DNA from: Actinomycetota bacterium
GTDB taxonomy: Bacteria; Actinomycetota; Thermoleophilia; Solirubrobacterales; Solirubrobacteraceae
Length of the DNA stretch: 64,000 nucleotides
NCBI GenBank assembly: GCA_009699245.1
Contig: WLOQ01000007.1
Coordinates: 1 to 64,000 of the forward strand
Direction: 5' to 3'
Shown here: one piece after another, positions 50,713-58,633 of the stretch
Layout: each line of letters opens with the position of its first letter
Position numbering within the stretch: the first letter of the stretch is position 1
Made by a program: the position numbers and the translations under genes
Notes under the pieces: model-generated
What the model was told of the DNA's origin: nothing
Databases searched by the model: none
Seen by the model: only the letters and a program-made list of their open reading frames with translations

Positions 50713-51168
50713 CTCGGCGACGCCGCCGCCGCGGCTCGCATCGTCGGCGAGCCTGCGCACGAGCTGGCTCTGGATGCGCTCCGCCAGATGCGGCTGCTCG
50801 GTGAGGAGCCGGGGGAAGTGGCGCTGCGCGATGACGAGGAGCTCGAGCTCGGTGATCGCCGTGACCGTCGCGGTGCGCGGCACGGCGGCGACGAGGGAGA
50901 TCTCCCCGAAGAAGTCGCCCGCGGTGAGCACCGAGAGCGGCGAGCCGCCGCGCGAGACCTGAGCCGTGCCGCCGGTGATGACGAAGAAGTCGCTCGCGAT
51001 CGCCCCTTCAGCGACGAGGATGCGCCCAGCGGGGGCCGTCGTCTCGCGGCAGAGGTCGGCCGCGCGACGCAGCTCGCGCCGCGACGAACCCGCGAAGAGC
51101 GGGATGCGGCGCAGGCCGCGCACGCGCGAGTCAGCGCGCACGACATCGAGGATCGAGGTCCACAACAC
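50710..51168 (-). CDS. Cyclic nucleotide-binding domain protein
   Basis: 152 residues with one cNMP domain and no DNA-binding domain. Strands ILVAEGAIASDFFVITGGTAQV and GDFFGEISLVAAVPRTATVTAI contain the phosphate-binding cassette: FGEISL and the Arg in PRTATV. The last part is a short helix (HLAERIQSQLVRRL). It could act as an adaptor or sensor. The GTG at 51168 has TACTTT 6 bases upstream. Divergent from the carbonic anhydrase gene. Confidence 0.83.
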   Translation of the reverse strand: MLWTSILDVVRADSRVRGLRRIPLFAGSSRRELRRAADLCRETTAPAGRILVAEGAIASDFFVITGGTAQVSRGGSPLSVLTAGDFFGEISLVAAVPRTATVTAITELELLVIAQRHFPRLLTEQPHLAERIQSQLVRRLADDASRGGGVAE

Positions 51169-51200
51169 ACGACGAAAGTAACAGGTATGCTCGGTCCTCA

Positions 51201-51707
51201 ATGGGTGCCATCGACGATCTTCTCCCGAGCGCCGCGTCCTACCACCGCACGTTCGACCGCAGCACCCTCCAGCGCCCCCCTGCGCGCCGCCTGGCGGTCG
51301 TCACCTGCATGGACTCGCGCATCAACCTCTTCACGATGCTCGGGTTGCGTGAGGGCGATGCGCACATCATCCGCAACGCGGGCGGCGTGATCACAGACGA
51401 CGAGATCCGCTCACTGGCGATCTCTCAGCGCATCATGGGCACGCGTGAGGTCCTGCTGATCCATCACACCGACTGTGGGATGCAGGCCTTCAACGACGAG
51501 GACTTCCGTCGCGAGCTCGAGGCCGAGACCGGCATCCCGGTCCCGTGGGACACGGAGGCCTTCAGCGACCTTGATCTCGACGTGCGCGAGTCGGCGCGCC
51601 GGATCATCGAGAGTCCGTTCATTCCCCACAGCGACGGGGTGCGCGGCTTCGTCTACGACGTCGTCACCGGCGAGCTGCGTGAGGTCGAGCTCGACCGCGC
51701 GATCTGA
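51201..51707 (+). CDS. Beta-class carbonic anhydrase
   Basis: Interconverts CO2 and bicarbonate. 168 residues, a short beta form. Zinc ligands: Cys in VVTCMDSRI (about 36) and His/Cys in LIHHTDCGMQ (about 88-91); the Asp-Arg pair of CMDSR is also conserved. IRNAGG (about 58) is typical. Its ATG follows TATGCT by 9 bases. The stop nearly meets the VWA gene stop (7 bases). Confidence 0.92.
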   Translation: MGAIDDLLPSAASYHRTFDRSTLQRPPARRLAVVTCMDSRINLFTMLGLREGDAHIIRNAGGVITDDEIRSLAISQRIMGTREVLLIHHTDCGMQAFNDEDFRRELEAETGIPVPWDTEAFSDLDLDVRESARRIIESPFIPHSDGVRGFVYDVVTGELREVELDRAI

Positions 51708-51714
51708 CCGCGCT

Positions 51715-53178
51715 TCAGCGCTTCATCGCGTGCGGCGCGGTGAGCGCCTTGACGAACTCCTCGAGCTGCGCGGTCGTCCAGCACTCGAAGGTCTCGCAGT
51801 ACGGCGCGTACGCGCCGATTACGCTGTCGCCGTAGTTCCAGTACAGCCGCGGCTCGGGGTTGAGCCAGTACGTGCGGCCGGCGCGCGCGGCGATCTGCGC
51901 GAACACATCCACCGCCGGGTCGCGTCCGTTCGTCCGGGCGTCCCCGAGCACGATGACCGTCGAGCGCGGCTGCAGCTCGTCCTCGACCTGCTCGAGGAAC
52001 TCGCGCCACACGCGTCCATAGTCGGTGTAGCCGGTGATGTCGGCGACGCCGGCGTCGCGGCCGATCGCGGCGCTCGCGGCCTTGAAGTCGCGCTCGCGCT
52101 GGAGGATCTCGGTCACCTCGCTGATGCGCTCGATGAACACGAACGAGCGCATCCGGCGGAAGGAGTCGTGGAGCGCATGGAGCACGCTGAGGAAGAAGAC
52201 GGAGGCGCTCGTGACCGACGTCGAGACGTCGCAGAGGACGAAGAGCTCGGGGCGGCGCGGGCGCAGCGGGCGGTATTTCAGGACCACGGGGACGCCGCCG
52301 GTCTCCAGCGAGGCGCGCATCGTGCGCCGCACGTCCACGTGGGCATGGCGCCGCGACCCGCGTTGCTCGAGCCCCTGGGTCTTGAGCCGGCGCTTGAGCT
52401 GCGCGACGACCCGGTGGACGTTCGCGAGGTCCGCGAGCGGCCCGCTCGGGAGGGCGCGCGAGAGGTCGCTCAGCGGTCGCGCAGGCGGCAGCGCGCCGGT
52501 GCGGGCGATCTGCCGGCGCTCGAGCTCCTGGCGCAGGACCTGCTCGAAGCGGCGCAGGCCCGCCCGCGGCAGCCCGCCGTGGCGTGGATCCTCCGGTGGG
52601 AACTCCGGCTGGGGATCGGTGCGCAGCTCGAGCCGTCGCCGGATGCGCTGGACGTCGACGCCGACCACGCCGGAGCCCTCGCCCTGCTGACCGAAGGCGA
52701 AGATCGCCAGGCGCGCGAGGTCGCGCAGCGCGTCATCGTCGCCCGCGTCGATCATGGCGGCGATCTGCCGGCGCAGATCGTCGAGGTCGACCTCGTCGGG
52801 GGACCCCTCGCGGCCCGCGGCCATGGCGCCCTCATCGACGCCTTCCTCAACGGCCGCGAGCTCGCTGGCGCGGAAGAAGAACCGGTCGAAGACGAGGTCG
52901 AAGGTGCGGCGGTCGTCCGGCGACTTGGCGAGCGTCGTCGCCAGCGTCTCGCGGAAGATCGACTGCTCCTCCCACGGCACCTGGGGGAGGGCCGCGAACG
53001 CATCGAGGAGCTCGCTCGTCCCGACGGCGACGCCCTCGCCGCGCAGCTCCTCCCCGAACTCGAGGATGTGCGCGACGAGGCCCTCCGGCGGCCCTGTGCG
53101 GTCCGCCGCGAAGAGCGCCGCGCGCCGCGAGGCGGGGACTGCGGGGCGCCCCGAGCGATCAGGCCGCGGGGGCGCCAC
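51715..53178 (-). CDS. VWA-domain protein (CoxE-like), partner of MoxR ATPase
   Basis: 487 residues. The C-terminal third is a von Willebrand A domain with the metal site D-x-S-x-S in LFVLCDVSTSVTSASVFFL and conserved strands ITGYTDYGRVWREFL and TVIVLGDARTNGRD. The rest is helical with acidic stretches. MoxR-VWA pairs act as chaperones that insert metals or assemble complexes; the client is unknown here. The GTG start overlaps the upstream MoxR stop by 20 bases. Confidence 0.85.
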   Translation of the reverse strand: MAPPRPDRSGRPAVPASRRAALFAADRTGPPEGLVAHILEFGEELRGEGVAVGTSELLDAFAALPQVPWEEQSIFRETLATTLAKSPDDRRTFDLVFDRFFFRASELAAVEEGVDEGAMAAGREGSPDEVDLDDLRRQIAAMIDAGDDDALRDLARLAIFAFGQQGEGSGVVGVDVQRIRRRLELRTDPQPEFPPEDPRHGGLPRAGLRRFEQVLRQELERRQIARTGALPPARPLSDLSRALPSGPLADLANVHRVVAQLKRRLKTQGLEQRGSRRHAHVDVRRTMRASLETGGVPVVLKYRPLRPRRPELFVLCDVSTSVTSASVFFLSVLHALHDSFRRMRSFVFIERISEVTEILQRERDFKAASAAIGRDAGVADITGYTDYGRVWREFLEQVEDELQPRSTVIVLGDARTNGRDPAVDVFAQIAARAGRTYWLNPEPRLYWNYGDSVIGAYAPYCETFECWTTAQLEEFVKALTAPHAMKR

Positions 53179-54064
53179 CGGGCGCCTCCTGGGCCGAGCT
53201 GAGCTTGACGCCGACGCGCTCTGCGACGAGGTCGAGGTCGGTGCGGTGCTTGACGATCACGGACATCGTCTCGCGGAAGATCTGCTCGTCGATGTCCTGG
53301 ACGCCGAGCAGGAGGAGCGCGCGCGCCCAGTCGATCGACTCGGCGATCGACGGCGGCTTCTTCAGGTCGAGCTCGCGCACCATCGCGACGACTTCGACGA
53401 GACGGCGCGCGACCTGCTCGCCGAGGCCGGGAACCTGCAGGCGCACGATCGCGAGCTCGTGCTCGAGCTCCGGGTAGTCGAGCCAGAGGTACAGGCAGCG
53501 GCGCTTGAGCGCCTCAGTCAGCTCGCGCGAGTTGTTCGATGTGAGCAGCACGAGCGGCATCGACGACGCCTCGATGCGGCCCATCTCCGGGATCGTGATC
53601 TGAAAGTCGGAGAGGAGCTCGAGCAGCATCGCCTCGAACTCCTGGTCGGTCTTGTCGATCTCGTCGATCAGCAGGACGACGGGCTCGGGGCTCGCGATCG
53701 CCCGCAGCAGCGGCCGCTCGAGCAGGAACTCGGGGCCGAAGATGTCGTCCTGGACGTCGTCCCAGCCGGTGCCGTCGGCTTCCGCCTGGATGCGCAGGAG
53801 CTGCTTGCGGTAGTTCCACTCGTAGAGGGCCTTCGCCTCATCGAGTCCCTCGTAACACTGCAGGCGCACGAGCGTGCGGCCGGTCGCCTGCGCGAGCGAC
53901 TTGGCCAGCTGCGTCTTGCCGACGCCGGCGGGGCCCTCGACGAGGATCGGCTTGCCCAGCTGCGCAGCGAGGTAGGCGACGAGCGCGGTGGCGTCGTCGG
54001 CGAGGTAGCCGACGTCGCGCAGTCCCTGTGCGACGTCCTGCGCGCTTGCGAGCTCGGCGGCCAT
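53159..54064 (-). CDS. MoxR-family AAA+ ATPase
   Basis: 301 residues. Walker A GPAGVGKTQLAKSL (about 44-57), Walker B VVLLIDEIDKTD (about 131-142), sensor-1 Asn in LLTSNNSREL and the arginine segment KRRC. AAA+ chaperone that works with VWA proteins, as its neighbour suggests. The ATG has TATCAT 9 bases upstream. It is divergent from a small membrane-protein gene. Confidence 0.9.
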   Translation of the reverse strand: MAAELASAQDVAQGLRDVGYLADDATALVAYLAAQLGKPILVEGPAGVGKTQLAKSLAQATGRTLVRLQCYEGLDEAKALYEWNYRKQLLRIQAEADGTGWDDVQDDIFGPEFLLERPLLRAIASPEPVVLLIDEIDKTDQEFEAMLLELLSDFQITIPEMGRIEASSMPLVLLTSNNSRELTEALKRRCLYLWLDYPELEHELAIVRLQVPGLGEQVARRLVEVVAMVRELDLKKPPSIAESIDWARALLLLGVQDIDEQIFRETMSVIVKHRTDLDLVAERVGVKLSSAQEAPGGAPAA

Positions 54065-54089
54065 GGTCTGCGAATGATAGGAAGGCCGG

Positions 54090-54290
54090 GTGCCCGCGCT
54101 CCTCACGCTCCTCGCCGCCGACGTCTTCGACCTGCAGCGCGAGGGGAACATCACGCCGTTTCTCGTGATCTTCCTCGTCGGCTTCGCGGTCGGCATCGCC
54201 GGTCACCTGACGGCGTCGGCGGACCTCGTCATCGCGGGCATCCTCATCGCCGGGCTCGCCGCGGCAGCCCCGATGGTGCTCTGGCTCTAA
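54090..54290 (+). CDS. Small membrane protein, unknown function
   Basis: 66 residues, mostly hydrophobic with two membrane helices (about 23-40 and 44-66, ending AAAAPMVLWL). GTG start just downstream of the divergent MoxR promoter. Its stop overlaps the convergent membrane-protein stop. Only composition supports it. Confidence 0.55.
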   Translation: MPALLTLLAADVFDLQREGNITPFLVIFLVGFAVGIAGHLTASADLVIAGILIAGLAAAAPMVLWL

Positions 54291-54967
54291 GGCTGCGGCG
54301 GGTCCTGCTCGTCGAAGCTCATCTGCTCCTCGAACTGCCCGTCAGCGCGGCGCGCGCGCCGTGTGGCGGGGGCGGCGGTGCTCGAGGATGACGGCGGCAC
54401 GGGACGCTCGATGCGGACGGTCCGCGGATCGTCGCCGTCGACGACGGGCTCGGGGCGCCGCGTGGCCTTCAGGTGCCAGCCGGCGTAGGTGATGACGGCG
54501 CCGCAGAGGAAGGCGAGGAAGATGCCCCAGCTCACGCCGACGGCGACGTTCGGGCCGCCGTCCGGGTGGTCCACCTGGCGGTAGAAGACGAGGAACATCA
54601 CCCAGCCGCCGGCAGCCATGAGCACGACGCCGTCACCGAACGGCAGATGGAAGGCGCGGCGGTCGGCGCGCGCCCAGATGAGGGCGAGGATCCCGATCGC
54701 GACGAGCAGGATCGACGCCTCGATGAAGCCCCAGGACTGGAAGGCCATCAGGGTGCGCGACCGCCCGGCGATCTCGACCGGGGTCTGCGTGTACCAGGGG
54801 AGGAACATCGTGATGAACAGGCCGAGGGCCGCCGCAGCCGCGAGGCGCTGCTCGCCGAAGAGCTCCGCCCAGCCGGAGCGTGCGCGTGCGCGGGGCGAGG
54901 GATGCTGACGCCGTGGCCGCTGCGGCTCGCGCGGCGGGGGGGCGTCCCACTCGGGGCGGGTGCTCAT
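54287..54967 (-). CDS. Membrane protein with four helices, unknown function
   Basis: 226 residues: a Pro/Arg-rich N-terminus, four hydrophobic helices between about 42 and 165 (LGLFITMFLPWYTQT and others), then a Ser/Thr/Pro-rich, mostly charged C-terminal tail (about 170-226). The WYTQ segment resembles small actinobacterial membrane proteins of no known role. The ATG overlaps the upstream EVE gene stop (ATGA). Confidence 0.75.
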   Translation of the reverse strand: MSTRPEWDAPPPREPQRPRRQHPSPRARARSGWAELFGEQRLAAAAALGLFITMFLPWYTQTPVEIAGRSRTLMAFQSWGFIEASILLVAIGILALIWARADRRAFHLPFGDGVVLMAAGGWVMFLVFYRQVDHPDGGPNVAVGVSWGIFLAFLCGAVITYAGWHLKATRRPEPVVDGDDPRTVRIERPVPPSSSSTAAPATRRARRADGQFEEQMSFDEQDPPQP

Positions 54968-55431
54968 GCCGGGACGCCCGCTGCCTGGCGCATGCGCCCC
55001 AGCAGGAGGTCGGCATCGGCGGGTGAGATCGTCCGCAGCTGCCCTTGAAACGCGAGGCGCCAGTGCTCGGCCGGCCACTTGCGAATGTGCTCGAGGTCGT
55101 CACGAACCTCGATTGCGGGAAGCATCCGCTCCTCGTCGAGGATGAGCTCCGGCACACAGTCGAACCGCCAGGGGTAGGCGTCGGGGTTGCCCGGCTTGCC
55201 GGGCCAGAGCGGCGTGCGGTCCTCGTACATGTCGGACGTCAGCACGACGCTGGCGCCGAAGGCCGCGATCCGCGTGAGGTAGAGGATGATCCGATTGCCG
55301 GGCACCATCTCGAGGGCCTGGCGGTGTCGGCGCTCCTTCATGCCGACCACGCGAAATCCGTGGTCGCGGGTGGCGGCGAAGTTCTCCGGCGAACCGGTGA
55401 GGATCCACGTCGTCGGCGGCGCATCCTCCAT
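54964..55431 (-). CDS. EVE-domain protein
   Basis: 155 residues. TTWILTGSPENF at the start, GNRIILYLTRIAAFGASVVL and YPWRFDCVPELIL match the EVE fold, related to PUA and YTH domains that bind modified nucleic-acid bases. EVE proteins often accompany restriction or antiviral systems, but none is next to it here. TACACT lies 6 bases before the ATG. It heads a two-gene operon with a membrane protein. Confidence 0.85.
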   Translation of the reverse strand: MEDAPPTTWILTGSPENFAATRDHGFRVVGMKERRHRQALEMVPGNRIILYLTRIAAFGASVVLTSDMYEDRTPLWPGKPGNPDAYPWRFDCVPELILDEERMLPAIEVRDDLEHIRKWPAEHWRLAFQGQLRTISPADADLLLGRMRQAAGVPA

Positions 55432-55485
55432 GGATGCAGTGTACGTCGGGCGAGCGACGGTCCCTGCCCGCGTGAGACCCCATCG

Positions 55486-56127
55486 CTATCGAGCAAGAAC
55501 TGGTCTGCGCGGCGCTCGGATCGTGATCTTGACGGTTTGGTCGCGCACCGATGCGACCAGCGCTTCGACCGTGGGACCGGCCGTTCGCTGAGCAAGCGTG
55601 CACGTACCGAAAAACAATGCGACGCTCGTGTGACGCAGATATCGGTTCTTGGCGAGTCGCGTGACCGCCGTAGCGACCGTGTGCTGACGCGGGTTCGTTG
55701 GCAGGTTCTCCTCCGCGATGATGACGTTCTCCTCGAAGGCGAGCCAGTACTCGCGAGCGCTGCTGACACCGAAGGCGATGGCGTGGGCATCGCGGGGCGG
55801 TCCGCTCGGAACCGTGAAGGTGAAGTCCGGACTGGGGATCCCGCCCATCGCGCTGTCCTTGATCGCGAGCAGAACCTCGCGTGTCGTGACCCGCGCCGTG
55901 CATCCGCCGCCGAGGTCCTCTGCCGAGTAGCGGTAGGAGGATGGCCACCAGGCCGTGCTCGCGTTCTTCCAGCGCGTCGGCCACGGGTAGCTCACCGTGC
56001 CGGAGAAGGTCTTGCCACCGAGCGTTTTGTTGATGACGTCTGTGCGCGTGGGGTCCGAGGCGGATGCTGCGGCCGGAACCGCGAGTACTGCCGCGAAAGC
56101 GAACAGCGTCGCCGTACGTCGTGACAT
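55486..56127 (-). CDS. Secreted protein of unknown function
   Basis: 213 residues with a cleavable signal peptide (about 1-23, ending ASA). The mature part has many beta-type strands and tryptophans (VSYPWPTRWKNAST, WWPSSYRYSAED) and two cysteines (GGCTARV, FGTCTLA) probably forming a disulfide. No family was recognised. TACGTT lies 7 bases before the ATG. Just upstream is an unusual run of eight A residues (56145-56152). Confidence 0.75.
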   Translation of the reverse strand: MSRRTATLFAFAAVLAVPAAASASDPTRTDVINKTLGGKTFSGTVSYPWPTRWKNASTAWWPSSYRYSAEDLGGGCTARVTTREVLLAIKDSAMGGIPSPDFTFTVPSGPPRDAHAIAFGVSSAREYWLAFEENVIIAEENLPTNPRQHTVATAVTRLAKNRYLRHTSVALFFGTCTLAQRTAGPTVEALVASVRDQTVKITIRAPRRPVLAR

Positions 56128-56188
56128 GAATCCCAACGTACCCGAAAAAAAATGGTGCAACTCGGGGTGAATATGCCCAAGCGCGGGC

Positions 56189-57538
56189 TCAGAACGACGG
56201 GGCGGGCAGGCCCGCGGCGCGCCGTCGCGCGTAGAGGTACTGCGTGAACTGCTGCGCCGTGAGGCAGTAGGGCTCTGGATCCGGCCAGCGGCCGAGGTCG
56301 CCGAGGACCGCTCCCGGGTCGCCCGTGATGTCGCGCAGCTCGAGCACGGCGCGCTGTCGGTCGCGATTGAGTCGCAGGCAGAGACCCTGCGCGAAGTCGC
56401 GCAGAACGGTGTGGTAGCCGAGGGAGGAGAGGATGCCTGGCTGGTAGAGACTCCAGGAACCGGTGTCGGCCTGCACGATCTCGCGTCGTGCTGCGCGCTC
56501 GCCGTCGAGCCAGAGTCCCAGCGCGAGCGGGTCGTTCGCGATCCCTGCGTAGTCATGGAGCCCGATGAGCGACTGGAGGAACGCGTTGTAGACGCGTTGT
56601 CCGGGGGCGAATGAGTAGATGAGGTAGTGGGCGCCGATCTCGCCCGTCGGGCTCGTCGTGGTGACGCGCACGCCCGTCGGCGGCGCTGTGCGGAAGACCC
56701 CCAGCGCGGACCGCGCGACGTGCAGCCAGCGCATCGTGTGCAGCCGAGCGCCGCTGCGCGCGAGTGCCTGGATCGCCGTCCCCTGCGTGAGACCGCTGAC
56801 CCATGGCGGGCGTCCGCCGCCGAAGCGGAAGAGCGACTCCCAGGCGATGCCGCCGGCACGCGGCGTCGCATAGCTGACGAGCTCGACGATCAGGGCTTCG
56901 AGGTCGGCGTCGCGGCCCTTCGCGAGGAAGAGCTGGTTGGCGCGGGCGAAGCTCGCGAGCCACTGGATCTGGATCCCCTGGCCGGGGTACGCCTGCCAGG
57001 TGAGGGCGCTGCCCTCGAACGCCAGCCGCTGACCGTAGGCGACAGGTCCCTTGGCGCCCCACCACTGCGCGTTGCGCCGCACCGTCTCCATCACGGGCTT
57101 CAGGCGCGGCGCCGTGAGCGTGCGGGCGGTTGCGAGGTCATCCGCCGTGCGCAGAACCGCGAGGAGCTCCTTGCGGCGCACCCCCTTGAGGCGCCGCGCG
57201 AGCCGGCGCGCGGCGAGATATTCGCGGCGCGCGGCGTCCGCGTCCGCGGGGGTGATGCTCCCTGCCTTGACGAGCGTCCGCAGGGCGTCGGTGACACGCA
57301 GGCGCCGGACCTTGGCGCGCGCTGCGCGGACATCGGCGCCTCCCGATGCGGTACTCGACAGCGCCAGCGCCAGCGCCGGCGCCGGAAGCTCGGTGCCCGT
57401 GCCGAGCGGCGTGTGGACCCGGTGCACACGGCCGCTCTCGTCCATGACGAGCACGTCGGCTGGCACTGCCGCGCGGGCCACCCCGGGGAAGGTGAAGAGG
57501 AGCACGATCAGGGCCGGGAGAAGTGGCATCCGGCGCAC
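56189..57538 (-). CDS. Secreted D-glucuronyl C5-epimerase-like protein
   Basis: About 449 residues, exported (signal peptide about 1-25, ending ARA). A charged, Arg/Ala-rich helical section (about 70-165) precedes a C-terminal domain like that of heparan/heparosan glucuronyl C5-epimerases (C5-epim_C): WQAYPGQGIQIQWLASF, GGGRPPWVSGLTQG, TGSWSLYQPGILSSLGYH with the conserved Tyr/Gly/His. In animals this changes D-glucuronate to L-iduronate in glycans; the bacterial glycan is unknown. GTG start with TAGCAT 7 bases upstream. Confidence 0.82.
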   Translation of the reverse strand: MRRMPLLPALIVLLFTFPGVARAAVPADVLVMDESGRVHRVHTPLGTGTELPAPALALALSSTASGGADVRAARAKVRRLRVTDALRTLVKAGSITPADADAARREYLAARRLARRLKGVRRKELLAVLRTADDLATARTLTAPRLKPVMETVRRNAQWWGAKGPVAYGQRLAFEGSALTWQAYPGQGIQIQWLASFARANQLFLAKGRDADLEALIVELVSYATPRAGGIAWESLFRFGGGRPPWVSGLTQGTAIQALARSGARLHTMRWLHVARSALGVFRTAPPTGVRVTTTSPTGEIGAHYLIYSFAPGQRVYNAFLQSLIGLHDYAGIANDPLALGLWLDGERAARREIVQADTGSWSLYQPGILSSLGYHTVLRDFAQGLCLRLNRDRQRAVLELRDITGDPGAVLGDLGRWPDPEPYCLTAQQFTQYLYARRRAAGLPAPSF

Positions 57539-57594
57539 CCCTCCGATGCTACGGTGACCGTCGCCTGCCGGTCGCACCACCGCTTGCATGAGCA

Positions 57595-58605
57595 ATGGCT
57601 CACCTGCACCGACTTCCGATATTCGTCGCGGCGCTCGCAGCGGTGATGCTCGCCCTGGCGGGCTGCGGGGCGTCAACGTCCGGGCAGGATCCGAAGCGGC
57701 TCCTCGAGGATGCCTTCGGAACCGGGCAGAAGCCCGTCACGAGCGGGCGCCTCGGCCTCGACGCGCGCGTGCGCGCTGCGGGCATCGAGGGGATCCCATC
57801 GCCGCTGCGGCTCACGCTCGACGGGCCGTTCCAGAGCCGTGCGGCGGGTGGCACGCCGAAGTTCGCCTTCACGATCGGGCTCGCGACCGCGGATGGCTCC
57901 GTGAAGCTCGGTGTGCTCTCGACCGGAACGCGCGGCTGGGTGACGCTGGGCCAGCGCGCCTACACGCTCTCGCCTGCGCAGTTCGCGCAGCTCGGCAAGG
58001 CCGGGTCGCCGTCGACTCCCGGCGGTTCGGGCGTCAGCCTCGCGACCCTCGGCGTCGATCCGCGCGCCTGGCTGCGCGACACCGAGGAGGTCGGAGTCGA
58101 GACGCTCGACGGTGTCCAGGTCGTCCACCTGCGCTCCGGCGTCGACACCGCCGTGATGCTTGAGGACCTCGGCCGCCTCCTCGATCGCGCCGGCGGCGTG
58201 GGGGCCGCAGCCGGCGTCGGATCGCTCTCGGCGCTCGATCGCACTGCTGCGCAGAAGGCGCTGAAGTCCGCGCAGGTCGATCTCTGGATCGGCGAGCGCG
58301 ATCACATCCTGCGCCGGCTGCTCGTCGTCGCGCGGGTCGACACGGCCGCCCAGCGGGGCGGGACCATGCGGCTCGACCTGACGCTCGAGGGCGTCGGCAA
58401 GGAGCAGGCGATCGGCCCGCCCGCGAATCCGCGACCGCTCTCCGAACTCGCCGCGGCGCTCGCACAGCTCGCACGCCTTCGCGCTCCCGGAGCGCAGAGC
58501 GACCAGGGTGCTGCCAGCGGCTCGAGCGACCTCTATGACAGCTGTGTGACGAACGCCGCCGGGAACGTCACGAAGGTGCAGGCGTGCTCCGCGCTGCTGC
58601 GCTGA
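57595..58605 (+). CDS. LppX/LprG-like lipoprotein
   Basis: 336 residues with a lipobox ALAGCG (Cys about 24). The mature protein alternates beta strands (KFAFTIGLATADGSVKLGVLS, GWVTLGQRAYTL) and helices in the manner of the LppX/LprG lipid-binding half-barrel of mycobacteria, with a C-terminal segment carrying two cysteines (YDSCVTN, QACSALL). Lipid or glycolipid carriage is inferred from the fold only. Confidence 0.72.
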   Translation: MAHLHRLPIFVAALAAVMLALAGCGASTSGQDPKRLLEDAFGTGQKPVTSGRLGLDARVRAAGIEGIPSPLRLTLDGPFQSRAAGGTPKFAFTIGLATADGSVKLGVLSTGTRGWVTLGQRAYTLSPAQFAQLGKAGSPSTPGGSGVSLATLGVDPRAWLRDTEEVGVETLDGVQVVHLRSGVDTAVMLEDLGRLLDRAGGVGAAAGVGSLSALDRTAAQKALKSAQVDLWIGERDHILRRLLVVARVDTAAQRGGTMRLDLTLEGVGKEQAIGPPANPRPLSELAAALAQLARLRAPGAQSDQGAASGSSDLYDSCVTNAAGNVTKVQACSALLR

Positions 58606-58633
58606 CGCGCAGACGGCGCCTATGCTCGGGCGC

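Noticed and set aside
58622-58633. ATG 58622 as start of the calcium antiporter
   Set aside because: This ATG lies inside the TATGCT hexamer that fits the promoter pattern, so the GTG 12 bases on is preferred.
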